From JAJCYK01 sp965224285 (GTDB lineage: Bacteria; Bacteroidota; Bacteroidia; Cytophagales; Cyclobacteriaceae), in assembly GCA_965224285.1 (NCBI GenBank), contig OZ245043.1, positions 1,488,001-1,552,000 of the forward strand: a DNA stretch of 64,000 bases, written 5' to 3'. Below are positions 17,770 through 27,204 of this stretch, piece by piece. Every line of letters starts with the position of its first letter. Positions within the stretch are counted from its first letter, which is position 1. Made by a program: the position numbers and the translations under genes. Under the pieces are notes generated by a model. That model saw nothing but the letters and a program-made list of their open reading frames with translations, did not search any database and had not been told where the DNA came from.

Positions 17770-18723
17770 TTAATCGATCAGACCGTTATTCCGGAGCTCA
17801 GCAATTTTATTTACCAGTATTTTATTGATTCGTTGGTATGACTCAACACTCCATCCCGCGATGTGTGGCGATAGTAGCAGGTTGGGTGATGTAACTAAAA
17901 AATTTTTTACATCTTCCTGATAGTCATCAAGATATGAGATGGGTTCACCTTCAAATACATCCAGGGCAGCGGCGGTGATGGTCCCGGCTGCCATAGATCT
18001 TTTGAGATCTCCCAGGGGGAGGATTTCACCTCTAGCGGTGTTTATTAAGATTAAACTCTTGTTAAACTGCTTGAAAAATTGAAAATCGTAAAAATTTCGA
18101 GTTTCAGCGGTCAATGGTACATGTAGGCTCAAAATATCACATTCCGTAAACAAGTCTTCCAAGGAAGTCTCTATAATCTGATGGTCACCAAATCCCCGCT
18201 TGTATTTGTCATATGCCAATATTTTACAGTTGAATGAAGTCAGTCGCTTGGCAAACGCCTGGCCCATATTTCCATACCCGATCAGCCCTACTACTTTTCC
18301 TCCCAGTTCTATTCCTCTGAACTGTTCACGTTTCCACTCACTCCTACGTACAGACTGATCCGCGGCCGGTAATTGGTTCATCAGCGCCAATAACATACCC
18401 ATAGCATGCTCTGCCAGAGCATCTCGATTGCCCTCCGGAGCATTGATTACCTGAATATCATGATCTTGCAAGACCTCTAGGTTTAAATTATCCACACCTG
18501 CTCCGGCACGTGCCACAAATTGTAACTTGCCGGCATCAGCTATCAGGTCATGGTCTACAGGGGTTTTGCTCCGGATGATCAATCCGTTATATTCTTTAAG
18601 CTTTTCTTTTAAGGATGCTCGATCAATATCAGGGTGATAATCAACCCGATACCCCAAGTTCTCTAACTCGAAGATGATATCCGGATGCATCTTATCCGCT
18701 ATGATGATAGCTGGACCTGACAT
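17770..18723 (-). CDS. D-isomer 2-hydroxyacid dehydrogenase, SerA-like
   Basis: A 317-residue NAD-dependent dehydrogenase of the phosphoglycerate dehydrogenase type. The NAD-binding loop GYGNMG is near residue 150. The catalytic Arg is in NTARGE, Glu in DVFEGEP and His in SPHIAGW, the standard triad. It lacks the ACT regulatory domain of long SerA, so it could be a short 3-phosphoglycerate dehydrogenase or another 2-hydroxyacid dehydrogenase. It begins 9 bases after mgtE and is the last gene of rsmA-mgtE-this. Confidence 0.85.
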   Translation of the reverse strand: MSGPAIIIADKMHPDIIFELENLGYRVDYHPDIDRASLKEKLKEYNGLIIRSKTPVDHDLIADAGKLQFVARAGAGVDNLNLEVLQDHDIQVINAPEGNRDALAEHAMGMLLALMNQLPAADQSVRRSEWKREQFRGIELGGKVVGLIGYGNMGQAFAKRLTSFNCKILAYDKYKRGFGDHQIIETSLEDLFTECDILSLHVPLTAETRNFYDFQFFKQFNKSLILINTARGEILPLGDLKRSMAAGTITAAALDVFEGEPISYLDDYQEDVKNFLVTSPNLLLSPHIAGWSVESYQRINKILVNKIAELRNNGLID

Positions 18724-18732
18724 GATACTTTT

Positions 18733-20094
18733 CTACAGTGAATACAGAATGTTGGCTACTCCAAAGTACACTGCCAGGCCTAGCAGGTCGTTGGCCGTAG
18801 TAATAAAAGGGCCTGAGGCCAGCGCGGGATTAATGCCAAAACGGTCCAGAATCAACGGCGTAGCAGTGCCCATAAAAGAAGCTAGCAACACTACACTGAG
18901 TAATGCCAGGGAAACGATCAGCGCCAGCCTTACACTATTGCCCATCAGAAATTGTACTCCTAGAAACACCATAGCTGCCAGCAATAGGCCATTCAGTATG
19001 GCTACCCATAACACTTTCCACAGGCGCTGCTGGGTGGCGTCGGAGAATGCCGATTTATTGGCCAGCCCCTGAACTACCAGCGACGAAGATTGGATCCCCA
19101 CATTACCCCCGGTAGCCATTATAAGTGGAATAAAAAAAGTCAAAGTCAGGTTTATATTATCCTCAAACGCTTCCATGAATACTGCACCCAGTAATCCACC
19201 TACCATACCGATCACCAACCAGGGCAGCCGGGCCCGGGTAAGCATCCATACACTATCGTCTTCTTCCACATCTTCGCTGATCCCGGCCATCAACTGGCGT
19301 TCCTGTTCTGCCAGTTCAGTAATTACATCTACAATATCATCGATAGTGATCCTTCCTACCAGCCTTCCCTGTAAATTAACTACTGGCACTGCTTCCAGAT
19401 CATATTTTCTCATAATCGAGGCCACTTCAACTTCATTTAAATAAGTCTCAACCGCTGTCACCTCCTGATCATAAATCTCTGAAACTTTAATATGGTCTTC
19501 AGCCAGCATGATCCGTTTAAGGGAAACTCTTCCCATTAACTTGTCCCGGTTGTCCACTACATATATAGCATAAACCTTCTGCACCTCTTCCGCTTGTCGT
19601 CGTATCTCCTCGATGGTTTTGCCAATAGTCCAATTGGTATTGGCCTTGATCAACTCTTTCGCCATTAAACCTCCTGCACAATCCTCATCATAGCGAAGCA
19701 ATTCCAGCACATGGGCGGCCTTTTCTTCATTTTCCAGGCCATCTATTACCGCCTCTCTTATTTTTATGGGCAGCTCATTGACGATATCCGCCGCGTCATC
19801 ACTGTCTAACTCATTGATATACCTGGAAATCTCCTGGGTCTCAAATTCGTTCAGAAACTGGGACCGTACATCACTATCCAGATCATTGATGATCTGTGCA
19901 CCGGTCTGTAGATCGAGTAGACCCAAAACATATTTGGACTCCTCCCGGTTGAATTCGTGGAGTAGCGAAGTGATATCGGCAGGGTTAACACCTTCCAAAC
20001 TTTGCCTAATAAACTCCTGGTCCTCATTCTTGAGTGCCTCTTGAAATCTCTCCAGAAATTCCTTACTCAATTCAAACTGTTCTACCGATTCCAA
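18733..20094 (-). CDS. mgtE: Magnesium transporter MgtE
   Basis: A 453-residue Mg2+ channel with the full MgtE plan. The cytoplasmic superhelical N domain is at about residues 20-125, a CBS-domain pair that senses Mg2+ at about 130-255, and five membrane helices at about 285-450, including a GGNVGIQSSSL segment lining the pore. The gene overlaps the 3' end of rsmA by 13 bases. Expression is probably tied to rsmA and the dehydrogenase; gating is by the CBS domains themselves. Confidence 0.95.
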   Translation of the reverse strand: MESVEQFELSKEFLERFQEALKNEDQEFIRQSLEGVNPADITSLLHEFNREESKYVLGLLDLQTGAQIINDLDSDVRSQFLNEFETQEISRYINELDSDDAADIVNELPIKIREAVIDGLENEEKAAHVLELLRYDEDCAGGLMAKELIKANTNWTIGKTIEEIRRQAEEVQKVYAIYVVDNRDKLMGRVSLKRIMLAEDHIKVSEIYDQEVTAVETYLNEVEVASIMRKYDLEAVPVVNLQGRLVGRITIDDIVDVITELAEQERQLMAGISEDVEEDDSVWMLTRARLPWLVIGMVGGLLGAVFMEAFEDNINLTLTFFIPLIMATGGNVGIQSSSLVVQGLANKSAFSDATQQRLWKVLWVAILNGLLLAAMVFLGVQFLMGNSVRLALIVSLALLSVVLLASFMGTATPLILDRFGINPALASGPFITTANDLLGLAVYFGVANILYSL

Positions 20095-20861
20095 TATGCT
20101 GTGATTTTATTAGTAAGTGAAACAAACTCCCGCACATCCAACTGCTCTGCCCGGTGGTCTAATAATTGAAGGCTTCGTATTTCGGGCGGTAAATTAAGTG
20201 GTTTTAAAGCGTTGCGCAAAGTTTTTCTGCGATTTTGAAATCCCTGTTTTACCAACCTTCTAAACAATTGCTGATCGCATCCCAGATCGGGGTTAAACAG
20301 ACTTTGCAGCCTGATTACCGCAGAGTAAACCTTGGGAGGGGGCATAAAGTTTTGCGGGCCCACTTCAAAAAGCAATTCTACCCGATAATGAGCCTGCAGT
20401 AAAACACTTAAAATTCCATAGGACTTAGATCCGGGAGATGCTGCCAGTCGTACCGCTACTTCGCGCTGCAACATACAGACCAGTTCCGGAACCCGGAGAT
20501 GAATCTCCAGTATCTTAAAAAATATTTGGGAAGAAATATTATAAGGAAAGTTGCCAATAACCGCAAAGCTGTCCTCCATCACTTCGGAGGGATCCCATTT
20601 CAGAATATCCCCATGAATAACTTTATCCTTTACGGTCGGAAAATTCCTTTTGAGATATTTAACCGATTCCCGGTCAATCTCCAACATCCAAAAATTCCAC
20701 TTGTCTTGGCTGAGCAACTTAGACGATAATACTCCGGTTCCCGGGCCGATCTCAAGCACCTGCCGGTAACCGCCATGCCCGGTAAGTGCATTAATGGTAT
20801 CCCACGCGATTTCATGGTTGGTTAGAAAATGCTGCCCCAAGTGTTTTTTTGCTCTGACCAT
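20082..20861 (-). CDS. rsmA: 16S rRNA dimethyladenosine transferase
   Basis: A 259-residue methyltransferase (KsgA) that dimethylates two adjacent adenines at the 3' end of 16S rRNA during small-subunit assembly. It has the family start KKHLGQHFL, the SAM-binding EIGPGTG, and catalytic motif IV as NFPYN (commonly NLPYN). The C-terminal RRKTLRNAL is also typical. The gene is divergent from pdxA across 72 bases, an arrangement (rsmA/pdxA adjacency) seen in many bacteria. Confidence 0.96.
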   Translation of the reverse strand: MVRAKKHLGQHFLTNHEIAWDTINALTGHGGYRQVLEIGPGTGVLSSKLLSQDKWNFWMLEIDRESVKYLKRNFPTVKDKVIHGDILKWDPSEVMEDSFAVIGNFPYNISSQIFFKILEIHLRVPELVCMLQREVAVRLAASPGSKSYGILSVLLQAHYRVELLFEVGPQNFMPPPKVYSAVIRLQSLFNPDLGCDQQLFRRLVKQGFQNRRKTLRNALKPLNLPPEIRSLQLLDHRAEQLDVREFVSLTNKITAYWNR

Positions 20862-20933
20862 CAGCGGTGACCGATAAAATCATTTAATTTGTGCTAAAAC
20901 TACGACAAACGAGCGCTGGAAACCAATTAAACC

Positions 20934-21959
20934 ATGATCTCTAAAACAGAAGTACCGGTAATTGGAATTACCCTGGGGGATATGAATGGCATCGGTCCCG
21001 AAGTCATTATCAAAACCTTATCCGATCAGCGTATACTGAAAATTTTAACTCCGGTAATTTACGGAAGCGGAAAAATCATATCCTTCTATAGGAAACGAAT
21101 GGAAGCTCATAACTTCAATTATCACCAAATTGGGTTTGACCAAAATCCAAAGCCTAAAAATGTGAACGTCTTGAATTGCTGGGAAGATAATATCAATATA
21201 CGACCAGGTACTTCCTCACAGGAAGGGGGAAAATATGCGTTTTTAAGTCTGCGATATGCCACTGACCATTTATTGGAAGGAAGAATAAAGGCTTTGGTGA
21301 CCGCTCCCATCAATAAAAAAAATATGCAGCAGGAGTCCTTCGAGTTTCCCGGTCATACCGAATATCTGGTCAACCGGTGTCACCAGGCCCAGGGTTTGAT
21401 GTTGATGATAAGTGACAATATGCGTGTTGGGGTGGTTACCGGTCATATTCCTATAAAGCGGGTTACATCTGAGATCAGTGCAGATATCATCAGAGAAAAG
21501 ATCCGCATACTGGAGCAAAGCCTCAAACAAGACTTCGGGATCAGTAAACCAAAGATCGCAGTACTGGGTCTGAACCCTCATGCCGGGGACCAAGGTCTTT
21601 TGGGCAGAGAGGAACAGGAAATGATAGCCCCTTTGCTAAAAGAACTGCAGGAAAGCGGTAAGTTAATTTTTGGCCCTTTCCCGGCAGATGGATTTTTTGG
21701 CTCACAGCAGTTCCACCACTATGATGCCATACTGGCGATGTATCACGATCAAGGCCTAATACCGTTTAAATCCCTTTCGTTTGGAACCGGGGTAAATTAT
21801 ACTGCAGGGCTGCCGGTAATCCGCACCAGCCCCGATCACGGTACAGCTTATGCACTGGCCGGAAAGAACAAAGCAGATGAAAGCTCCTTCAGGACTGCCC
21901 TGTTCGCTGCCCTGGATCTGTTGAAGTCCCGGAAAAATACCCAGGAAGTCATCTCTTAA
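20934..21959 (+). CDS. pdxA: 4-hydroxythreonine-4-phosphate dehydrogenase
   Basis: A 341-residue enzyme of pyridoxal phosphate (DXP-dependent) synthesis, oxidising 4-phosphohydroxy-L-threonine. Conserved features are GDMNGIGPEV at the N-terminus, metal-binding histidines in FPGHTEY, GLNPHAGD and SPDHGTA, and MYHDQGLIP. The length is normal. It stands before the DUF177-rpmF operon but is separated from it by a promoter at 21995. Confidence 0.95.
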   Translation: MISKTEVPVIGITLGDMNGIGPEVIIKTLSDQRILKILTPVIYGSGKIISFYRKRMEAHNFNYHQIGFDQNPKPKNVNVLNCWEDNINIRPGTSSQEGGKYAFLSLRYATDHLLEGRIKALVTAPINKKNMQQESFEFPGHTEYLVNRCHQAQGLMLMISDNMRVGVVTGHIPIKRVTSEISADIIREKIRILEQSLKQDFGISKPKIAVLGLNPHAGDQGLLGREEQEMIAPLLKELQESGKLIFGPFPADGFFGSQQFHHYDAILAMYHDQGLIPFKSLSFGTGVNYTAGLPVIRTSPDHGTAYALAGKNKADESSFRTALFAALDLLKSRKNTQEVIS

Positions 21960-21972
21960 ATAACCGGTATTA

Positions 21973-22002
21973 TTCGGTTTTTAAATTATATTTTTAACTT
22001 TG
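21973..22002 (+). promoter_or_regulatory. Promoter of the DUF177-rpmF-plsX-fabH-efp-acc operon
   Basis: TAACTTTG at 21995-22002 matches TAnnTTTG exactly and is followed by CACC, a typical Bacteroidota start region. A TTCG at 21973-21976 lies 18 bases upstream as a partial -33 element. The predicted leader is about 15-18 bases before the ATG at 22025. Confidence 0.65.
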
Positions 22003-22024
22003 CACCTCTGGTTTGGAGGAGGGT

Positions 22025-22537
22025 ATGAAGCAATTTCGAATTGACATATTTGGGCTTAGGAATAAAAAGTATCGGTTTGAATATGACGTGAATTCAAACT
22101 TTTTCCAGTCCTTGAAGCAAGACCTGGTGGAAAACGGAAGTCTGAAGGTGATGGTGGACCTGGATAAAAATGACCGGTTCATAGCTTTGAATATTGCCAT
22201 TTCGGGAAACGTGAAGCTGACATGTGATCGCAGCTTGGACCATTTTGATCATCCGATAGATTTAGATCAAAGAATAATTTTTAAATACGGAGATACTGAG
22301 CAGGAGTTATCGGAAGATATGATCATGATCACTTCCCAAACCCAGTACATAGATGTGGGACACCATATCTTTGAGTTCATCGGATTAGCCCTGCCTATGA
22401 AGAAATTACACCCCAGATACACGGATGAGAAACTGGATGACCAACAATTCATCTATAGCTCCTCTACCAATAGTACTGAGGTTGAGACGGATCCTGATCC
22501 CAGATGGAAGAAATTAGAAATACTTAAGAAGAAATAA
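22025..22537 (+). CDS. DUF177 (YceD-type) protein
   Basis: A 170-residue protein of the DUF177/YceD family, which in many bacteria is encoded directly before rpmF and is implicated in 23S rRNA or 50S assembly. A conserved segment with Cys (KLTCDRSLD) is near residue 64. I use the ATG at 22025 because a GGAGG sits 5 bases before it. A TTG 12 bases upstream is the alternative. It is followed by rpmF 17 bases later. Confidence 0.85.
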   Translation: MKQFRIDIFGLRNKKYRFEYDVNSNFFQSLKQDLVENGSLKVMVDLDKNDRFIALNIAISGNVKLTCDRSLDHFDHPIDLDQRIIFKYGDTEQELSEDMIMITSQTQYIDVGHHIFEFIGLALPMKKLHPRYTDEKLDDQQFIYSSSTNSTEVETDPDPRWKKLEILKKK

Positions 22538-22554
22538 GCTAAAAGAAATTTGCT

Positions 22555-22740
22555 ATGGCACATCCTAAAAGAAAGATCTCAAAATCAAGACGAGACAAAC
22601 GACGGACTCATTATAAAAGTACCGCAGCCACTTTTATGGAATGTTCAAATTGTGGAGCCCCGGTCCTCTATCACCGGGTATGCACTGAGTGCGGATATTA
22701 TAAAGGGCAGCCAGCTATTGATAAGGAGATAGCGGTCTAG
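22555..22740 (+). CDS. rpmF: 50S ribosomal protein L32
   Basis: A 61-residue basic ribosomal protein. The N-terminus MAHPKRKISKSRRDKRR is characteristic, and a zinc-binding pattern CxxC...CxxC (CSNC and CTEC) is present, so this is the zinc-containing form. It is placed between DUF177 and plsX, the conserved rpmF-plsX-fabH order of many bacteria. The gap to plsX is 3 bases. Confidence 0.97.
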   Translation: MAHPKRKISKSRRDKRRTHYKSTAATFMECSNCGAPVLYHRVCTECGYYKGQPAIDKEIAV

Positions 22741-22743
22741 TAT

Positions 22744-23685
22744 ATGAAAATCGCTCTTGACGCTATGGGCGGGGATTATGCCCCGGATTCTACCATAGAA
22801 GGAGTCAAACTGGCACTGGAAGAAATCCCAGACCGGGCAACTTTGGTTTTAGTTGGTCCAGAAGATCATATTAATGAAAAGTGCCGGGAATATGGTGTGG
22901 ATACTTCACGAGTGGAAATAGTAAATGCCCCTGAGGTGATTGAGATGGGAGAACATCCCACCAAAGGTCTTTCTCAAAAACCAGGTGCCAGTATACCAGT
23001 CGGTTTCCATTTATTAAGAAGTCGTCAAGTACAAGCCTTTTGCAGCGCCGGAAACACTGGAGCCATGCATGTAGGGGCTATGTTCTCTATTAAAACCATC
23101 CCGGGCATTATCAGGCCGGGTATAGCCGGGTTTGCCCCTAAGGAAGACGGCGGTTTAGGAGTCATCATGGATGTAGGCGCCAATGCAGACTGCAAACCAG
23201 ATGTATTACTTCAATTTGGTGAAATTGCCTCGATATACGCCCAACACGTACTGAAAATAGAGAATCCAAAGGTGGGGTTGATGAATCTGGGAACAGAAGA
23301 GAAAAAAGGAACCTTGCTGACACAAGCAGCCTACCAGCTATTCAAGATCAACAAAAAAATAAATTTCATCGGCAATATTGAAGGTTATGATATTTTCAAT
23401 GAAAAAGCGGATGTCATCGTCTGTGACGGATTTACAGGTAATGTGCTGCTCAAGCTGGCCGAATCAATTTATGATCTGCTTAAAAAACGGGGGTTTTCCG
23501 ATCCATTCTTCGATCAATTCAACTACGAAGCTATAGGCGGCAGTCCGATTTTGGGAGTAAACGGCAATGTTATTATCGGGCATGGAATTTCTACCGCACC
23601 GGCTATTAAAAACATGCTTATTCAGGCTGTGCAGATGGCCGATTCAAAAATACACGAAAAGATAACAGATAGTCTCAGCGACTGA
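22744..23685 (+). CDS. plsX: Phosphate acyltransferase PlsX
   Basis: A 313-residue peripheral enzyme converting acyl-ACP to acyl-phosphate, the first step toward phosphatidic acid with PlsY. The family start IALDAMGGDYAP is clear, as are SAGNTGA and CDGFTGNV. The length is slightly short but complete. It lies 3 bases behind rpmF and 11 bases before fabH, linking phospholipid and fatty-acid synthesis in one transcript. Confidence 0.96.
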   Translation: MKIALDAMGGDYAPDSTIEGVKLALEEIPDRATLVLVGPEDHINEKCREYGVDTSRVEIVNAPEVIEMGEHPTKGLSQKPGASIPVGFHLLRSRQVQAFCSAGNTGAMHVGAMFSIKTIPGIIRPGIAGFAPKEDGGLGVIMDVGANADCKPDVLLQFGEIASIYAQHVLKIENPKVGLMNLGTEEKKGTLLTQAAYQLFKINKKINFIGNIEGYDIFNEKADVIVCDGFTGNVLLKLAESIYDLLKKRGFSDPFFDQFNYEAIGGSPILGVNGNVIIGHGISTAPAIKNMLIQAVQMADSKIHEKITDSLSD

Positions 23686-23696
23686 GAGACATAATA

Positions 23697-24704
23697 ATGG
23701 CCATGGATAAAATTTTTGCCAAAGTAACCGGAGTTCATGGGTACGTACCCGATTACGTTCTTACCAATAAGGAGTTGGAAACCATGGTGGAAACCACAGA
23801 CGAATGGATCACCACCCGTACCGGTATCAAAGAGCGTCGATTATTGAAAGGGAACGATCAGGGAACTTCCGTGATAGGAATTAAGTCGGTAAATACCCTG
23901 CTGGAGAAAACCGGTACTGCTCCTGAAGAAGTGGACCTTATCATATGCGCCACCTGTACTCCCGATATGTTATTCCCATCCACCGCAAATCTGATCGCCG
24001 ATGGAGTAGGAGCCATTAATTCATTTAGTTATGATATACAGGCGGCTTGCTCAGGATTCCTATACGCCCTGTCAACCGGAGCTCGTTTTATTGAAAGCGG
24101 CACCTACAATAAGGTGGTGGTAGTGGGAGCGGATAAAATGTCTTCCATAATTGACTATCAGGACCGGGCTACCTGCATTATTTTCGGCGATGGAGGCGGA
24201 GCAGTATTACTGGAGCCAACCCATGAGCCCTTCGGTGTGTTAGACAGTATTATGCGCGCTGATGGCTCCGGTGCACAATTCCTACATATGAAAGCTGGTG
24301 GCAGCCGCAGACCGGCTAGCCATCAAACGGTGGAGAACCGGGAACACTATGTTTATCAGGAAGGCTCCACCGTATTTAAATTTGCCGTTACCAAAATGGC
24401 TGATATCTCTGCCGAAATAATGGAAAAAAACCATTTGAAAAGCGAGGATGTTGCCTGGCTGGTACCTCATCAAGCTAACCTGAGAATAATTGACGCTACC
24501 GCTAAAAGAATGGGTATCGGCCCTGAAAAGGTAATGATAAACATTGAGAAATACGGCAACACTACTGCCGGCACCATTCCACTTTGCTTATGGGATTATG
24601 AGTCACAGCTAAAGCAAGGCGACAATCTGATTCTGGCCGCTTTTGGCGGTGGATTTACCTGGGGGTCCATCTACCTTAAATGGGCTTACAATGGTTCGGA
24701 TTAA
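23697..24704 (+). CDS. fabH: 3-oxoacyl-ACP synthase III (KAS III)
   Basis: A 335-residue condensing enzyme starting fatty-acid synthesis from acetyl- or branched acyl-CoA and malonyl-ACP. The catalytic Cys is Cys118 (in AACSGF), the His is in PHQAN and the Asn in GNTTAG, a complete triad. A second in-frame ATG 6 bases later is an equally possible start. It is in operon with plsX. Confidence 0.96.
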   Translation: MAMDKIFAKVTGVHGYVPDYVLTNKELETMVETTDEWITTRTGIKERRLLKGNDQGTSVIGIKSVNTLLEKTGTAPEEVDLIICATCTPDMLFPSTANLIADGVGAINSFSYDIQAACSGFLYALSTGARFIESGTYNKVVVVGADKMSSIIDYQDRATCIIFGDGGGAVLLEPTHEPFGVLDSIMRADGSGAQFLHMKAGGSRRPASHQTVENREHYVYQEGSTVFKFAVTKMADISAEIMEKNHLKSEDVAWLVPHQANLRIIDATAKRMGIGPEKVMINIEKYGNTTAGTIPLCLWDYESQLKQGDNLILAAFGGGFTWGSIYLKWAYNGSD

Positions 24705-24751
24705 AATTGTTTTTAATAATTTGATTTGTAAATTACACCAAATTACTAGCG

Positions 24752-25315
24752 ATGGCTAGCACTGCTGATTTCAAAAATGGGATGTGTATAGAATACAATG
24801 ATGACCTGTACACTATCGTCGAATTCCAACACGTAAAGCCGGGTAAAGGTCCGGCCTTTGTTCGGACTAAATTAAAGAGCGTACGGAGCGGTAAAGTAGT
24901 GGACAATACCTTTACTTCCGGCGTAAAGGTGACAACTGCTCGCATTGAGCGGCGGCCACATCAATTTCTCTATAAAGACGATATGGGCTATCATTTTATG
25001 GACAGTAATACCTTTGAGCAGGTAACTCTTCAGGAGGATCTTATAACCAGCCCACAGTTTATGAAAGAAGGGCAAGAGGTAGAAGTCCTATTCCACGATG
25101 AAACCGAAACCCCGCTTAATTGTGAACTTCCCCCGTTTGTCAATCTTAAAATAACATATGCCGAACCGGGAATAAAAGGAGATACTGCCACTAATGCCAC
25201 CAAACCGGCAGTTCTGGAAACAGGAGCGGAAATTCAAGTACCCCTTTTTATTGATCAAGGCGAGCTAATAAAAGTAGACACCCGCAGCAGTTCCTATTCT
25301 GAACGTGTAAAATAA
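24752..25315 (+). CDS. efp: Elongation factor P
   Basis: A 187-residue factor that relieves ribosome stalling at proline runs. The N-terminal KOW-like domain has the tip loop KPGKG with Lys32 at the position that is modified in E. coli (Lys34); no modification enzyme is visible in this window. The two OB domains follow, with the closing segment VDTRSSSYSERV. It precedes accB by 5 bases, and the efp-accB pairing is common. Confidence 0.97.
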   Translation: MASTADFKNGMCIEYNDDLYTIVEFQHVKPGKGPAFVRTKLKSVRSGKVVDNTFTSGVKVTTARIERRPHQFLYKDDMGYHFMDSNTFEQVTLQEDLITSPQFMKEGQEVEVLFHDETETPLNCELPPFVNLKITYAEPGIKGDTATNATKPAVLETGAEIQVPLFIDQGELIKVDTRSSSYSERVK

Positions 25316-25320
25316 TAGAT

Positions 25321-25815
25321 ATGAAAGCCAAAGAAATTCAAGAACTGATTGACTTTATCTCCAAATCCGGCCTTGATGAAGTAAACATAGAAACCGAGCA
25401 GTTTAAGATTAAGGTTCGTAAGAATTCAGAAATCAAACAGCAAATAATCTCAACTCCTGCCCCTGCACCCACTCCTATACCTGTCACCACCGCTCCTCCT
25501 GCCGCACCAGCAGTGAGCGACAATAACGGAACGGCTCCAACTCCTGAACCTGAATCAGAACCCACCAAGAATGGCTATGTCGAAATAAAATCGCCTATGA
25601 TAGGCACTTTTTACCGGTCCAGCGACCCGGACTCCGAGGCGTTCGTGTCTGTAGGAGATCAAATCGAAGTAGGCCAGACAGTTTGTATTGTAGAGGCCAT
25701 GAAATTATTCAACGAAATTGAGTCGGAAGTAGCCGGTACCATTATCAAAGTGTTGGTGGATAATTCTTCACCGGTGGAATATGACCAACCCTTATTCCTG
25801 ATCGATCCCGCTTAA
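25321..25815 (+). CDS. accB: Biotin carboxyl carrier protein of acetyl-CoA carboxylase
   Basis: A 164-residue carrier subunit. An N-terminal helical part (1-40) is followed by a Pro/Ala/Thr-rich flexible linker (about 45-82). The biotinyl domain (85-164) has the biotin attachment site Lys128 in VEAMKLF. It is followed by accC after 45 bases. With AccC and the carboxyltransferase (not in the window) it makes malonyl-CoA for FabH, four genes upstream in the same run. Confidence 0.97.
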   Translation: MKAKEIQELIDFISKSGLDEVNIETEQFKIKVRKNSEIKQQIISTPAPAPTPIPVTTAPPAAPAVSDNNGTAPTPEPESEPTKNGYVEIKSPMIGTFYRSSDPDSEAFVSVGDQIEVGQTVCIVEAMKLFNEIESEVAGTIIKVLVDNSSPVEYDQPLFLIDPA

Positions 25816-25860
25816 CAGAAAGGTCGGCCAGAGTCCTATTTTCAATTTAAATGAACTGAC

Positions 25861-27204
25861 TTGTTTAAGAAGATTCTCATCGCCAACCGAGGGGAAATTG
25901 CTCTTCGAGTTATCAGAACCTGTAAGGAAATGGGTATCCGCACGGTTTCCATCTATTCAACTGCAGATAAGGAAAGCCTGCATGTCCGGTTCGCCGACGA
26001 GGCCGTTTGTATCGGTCCAGCTCCCAGCTCAGAGTCTTACCTGAATATTCCTAAAATTATCGCGGCTGCGGAAATTACTAATGCAGATGCTATTCATCCC
26101 GGTTATGGTTTCCTCTCGGAAAATGCCGAATTCTCGGAAGTTTGTAAGGAATACAAAATTAAATTTATCGGAGCATCCCCCCAGATGATCAGCCAAATGG
26201 GGGATAAAGCCACGGCTAAGAGCACCATGAAGAAAGCCGGCGTACCGACCATTCCCGGCTCAGACGGTTTGCTGCCCAACGTTAAAGCGGGCCTACGTTT
26301 AGCGAAAAAGATCAAATATCCGGTGATCCTTAAAGCAACTGCAGGCGGTGGCGGACGGGGAATGCGTATCGTGAGAAATGATTCCGAGTTCCAAAAGGCC
26401 TGGGACAATGCCCGCCAGGAATCCAAAGCGGCCTTTGGTGATGACGGGCTATATCTGGAAAAATATATTGAAGAACCGCGTCATGTGGAAATACAAATTG
26501 TGGGAGATAAACGGGGGAAAGCTTGCCATTTGTCGGAAAGAGACTGTTCAATTCAGCGTCGCCATCAAAAGCTGGTAGAAGAAACCCCTTCCCCTATCAT
26601 TTCAGATGAATTGCGGGAAAAGATGGGTGCTGCAGCTGTTGCCGGGGCTGAGGCTATTGCCTATGAAGGAGCTGGTACGGTGGAATTCCTAGTGGATAAA
26701 AACGGGGAGTTCTACTTTATGGAGATGAACACCCGGATTCAAGTGGAGCATCCAGTCACTGAAGAAGTGACCGATTTTGACTTGATCAAAGAGCAGATCA
26801 AGGTGGCCGCCGGTATTGACATTTCCGGCAAGAATTATTTCCCAAAAATGCACGCTATCGAATGCCGTATCAATGCAGAAGATCCTCGAAACGAATTCAG
26901 GCCCTGCCCGGGAAAGATCACCAATCTCCACCTTCCCGGCGGACACGGGGTGCGGGTAGATACCCATGTATATTCCGGTTATACCATCCCCCCCAACTAC
27001 GACTCCATGATTGCCAAGTTGATCGTATCCGCCACTACCCGGGAGGAAGCATTGGTCCGAATGAAGCGGGCATTACAGGAGTTTGTGATAGAGGGGATAG
27101 AAACTACTATACCCTTTCATATTAAATTAATGGATGATCCGAAATTCCGCAGTGGTAATTTCACCACCGCTTTTATGGAGAGTTTTGATCTGGAGGATCT
27201 GTAA
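25861..27204 (+). CDS. accC: Biotin carboxylase subunit of acetyl-CoA carboxylase
   Basis: A 447-residue ATP-grasp enzyme carboxylating biotin on AccB. Visible are the start KILIANRGEIA, the glycine-rich ATP loop ATAGGGGRGM, HLSERDCSIQRRHQK, MEMNTRIQVEHPVTE and the bicarbonate/biotin-site region. The start is TTG at 25861: an in-frame TGA lies only 6 bases upstream and the conserved MFKKILIANRG begins there. The last 32 bases overlap the 3' end of the convergent DUF3109 gene. Confidence 0.97.
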   Translation: MFKKILIANRGEIALRVIRTCKEMGIRTVSIYSTADKESLHVRFADEAVCIGPAPSSESYLNIPKIIAAAEITNADAIHPGYGFLSENAEFSEVCKEYKIKFIGASPQMISQMGDKATAKSTMKKAGVPTIPGSDGLLPNVKAGLRLAKKIKYPVILKATAGGGGRGMRIVRNDSEFQKAWDNARQESKAAFGDDGLYLEKYIEEPRHVEIQIVGDKRGKACHLSERDCSIQRRHQKLVEETPSPIISDELREKMGAAAVAGAEAIAYEGAGTVEFLVDKNGEFYFMEMNTRIQVEHPVTEEVTDFDLIKEQIKVAAGIDISGKNYFPKMHAIECRINAEDPRNEFRPCPGKITNLHLPGGHGVRVDTHVYSGYTIPPNYDSMIAKLIVSATTREEALVRMKRALQEFVIEGIETTIPFHIKLMDDPKFRSGNFTTAFMESFDLEDL

